NCBI GenBank assembly: GCA_002449635.1
Contig: DJXF01000021.1
Span: forward strand, 1 to 13,877
From: Clostridiales bacterium UBA7011
Lineage (GTDB): Bacteria; Bacillota; Clostridia; Oscillospirales; Butyricicoccaceae
DNA length: 13,877 bases
Reading direction: 5' to 3'
The notes under the pieces were generated by a model. That model searched no databases. It saw only the letters and a program-made list of their open reading frames with translations, and was not told the origin of the DNA. Positions 13,830 through 13,877 of this stretch are shown here, in pieces. Made by a program: the position numbers and the translations under genes. Every line of letters starts with the position of its first letter. Positions within the stretch are counted from its first letter, which is position 1.

Positions 13830-13877
13830 ACAGAAAACAGATGAAAAGACCCTTGGTATGGAAGCGGTCGAACTTTG

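Overview
The window looks like a chromosomal segment of a low-to-mid GC Firmicute, probably class Clostridia (Oscillospiraceae/Ruminococcaceae-like). This is inferred from strong purine-rich Shine-Dalgarno sites, sigma-A-type promoters with 17-bp spacers, hairpin plus U-run terminators, and the families present. The first ~1.4 kb is visibly more AT-rich than the rest.

Left part (1-1956). A partial reading frame touches the left edge. Next comes a family 2 glycosyltransferase of the polyprenyl-phosphate sugar transferase type. A 350-base gene-free stretch follows, holding a perfect consensus promoter (TTGACA-17-TATAAT), a candidate small structured RNA ending in a U-run, and a second structured element whose closing helix covers the ribosome binding site of a small gene of unknown function (1519-1956).

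Centre (1980-10062). This is a complete type III-A (Csm) CRISPR-Cas interference locus. csm6 (CARF-HEPN ribonuclease) has its own promoter and terminator. After a 374-base gap, one tightly packed operon reads csm1(cas10)-csm2-csm3-csm4-csm5-cas6, with overlapping or nearly touching genes. The visible catalytic motifs are intact: the Cas10 HD and GGDD, the Csm3 Asp, the Csm6 R-X4-H and the Cas6 His plus glycine-rich loop. Cas6 would process crRNA, Csm1-5 would form the effector, Cas10 would make cyclic oligoadenylate on target binding, and Csm6 would respond as an RNase. There is no cas1/cas2 and no full CRISPR array in the window.

The csm6-csm1 gap holds what looks like a degenerate mini-array: two diverged repeats 65-66 bases apart around one ~29-base spacer. 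It is read leftward from its own TTGCAA-17-TATAAT promoter, divergent from the csm1 promoter. In the crRNA direction the better repeat ends in a type III-like GGGGACGATAAC. This, together with the structured leader upstream of the unknown gene, is the most interesting content.

Right part (10063-13877). A small-molecule kinase of the aminoglycoside phosphotransferase/NahK-like fold (minus strand) converges on cas6. A phosphoribosyltransferase-like protein (plus strand) starts divergently from it. A Na+/alanine (AGCS) symporter (minus strand) converges on the latter, with a shared bidirectional terminator between them. The right edge carries a promoter firing out of the window. These flanking genes look like ordinary housekeeping or metabolic genes.
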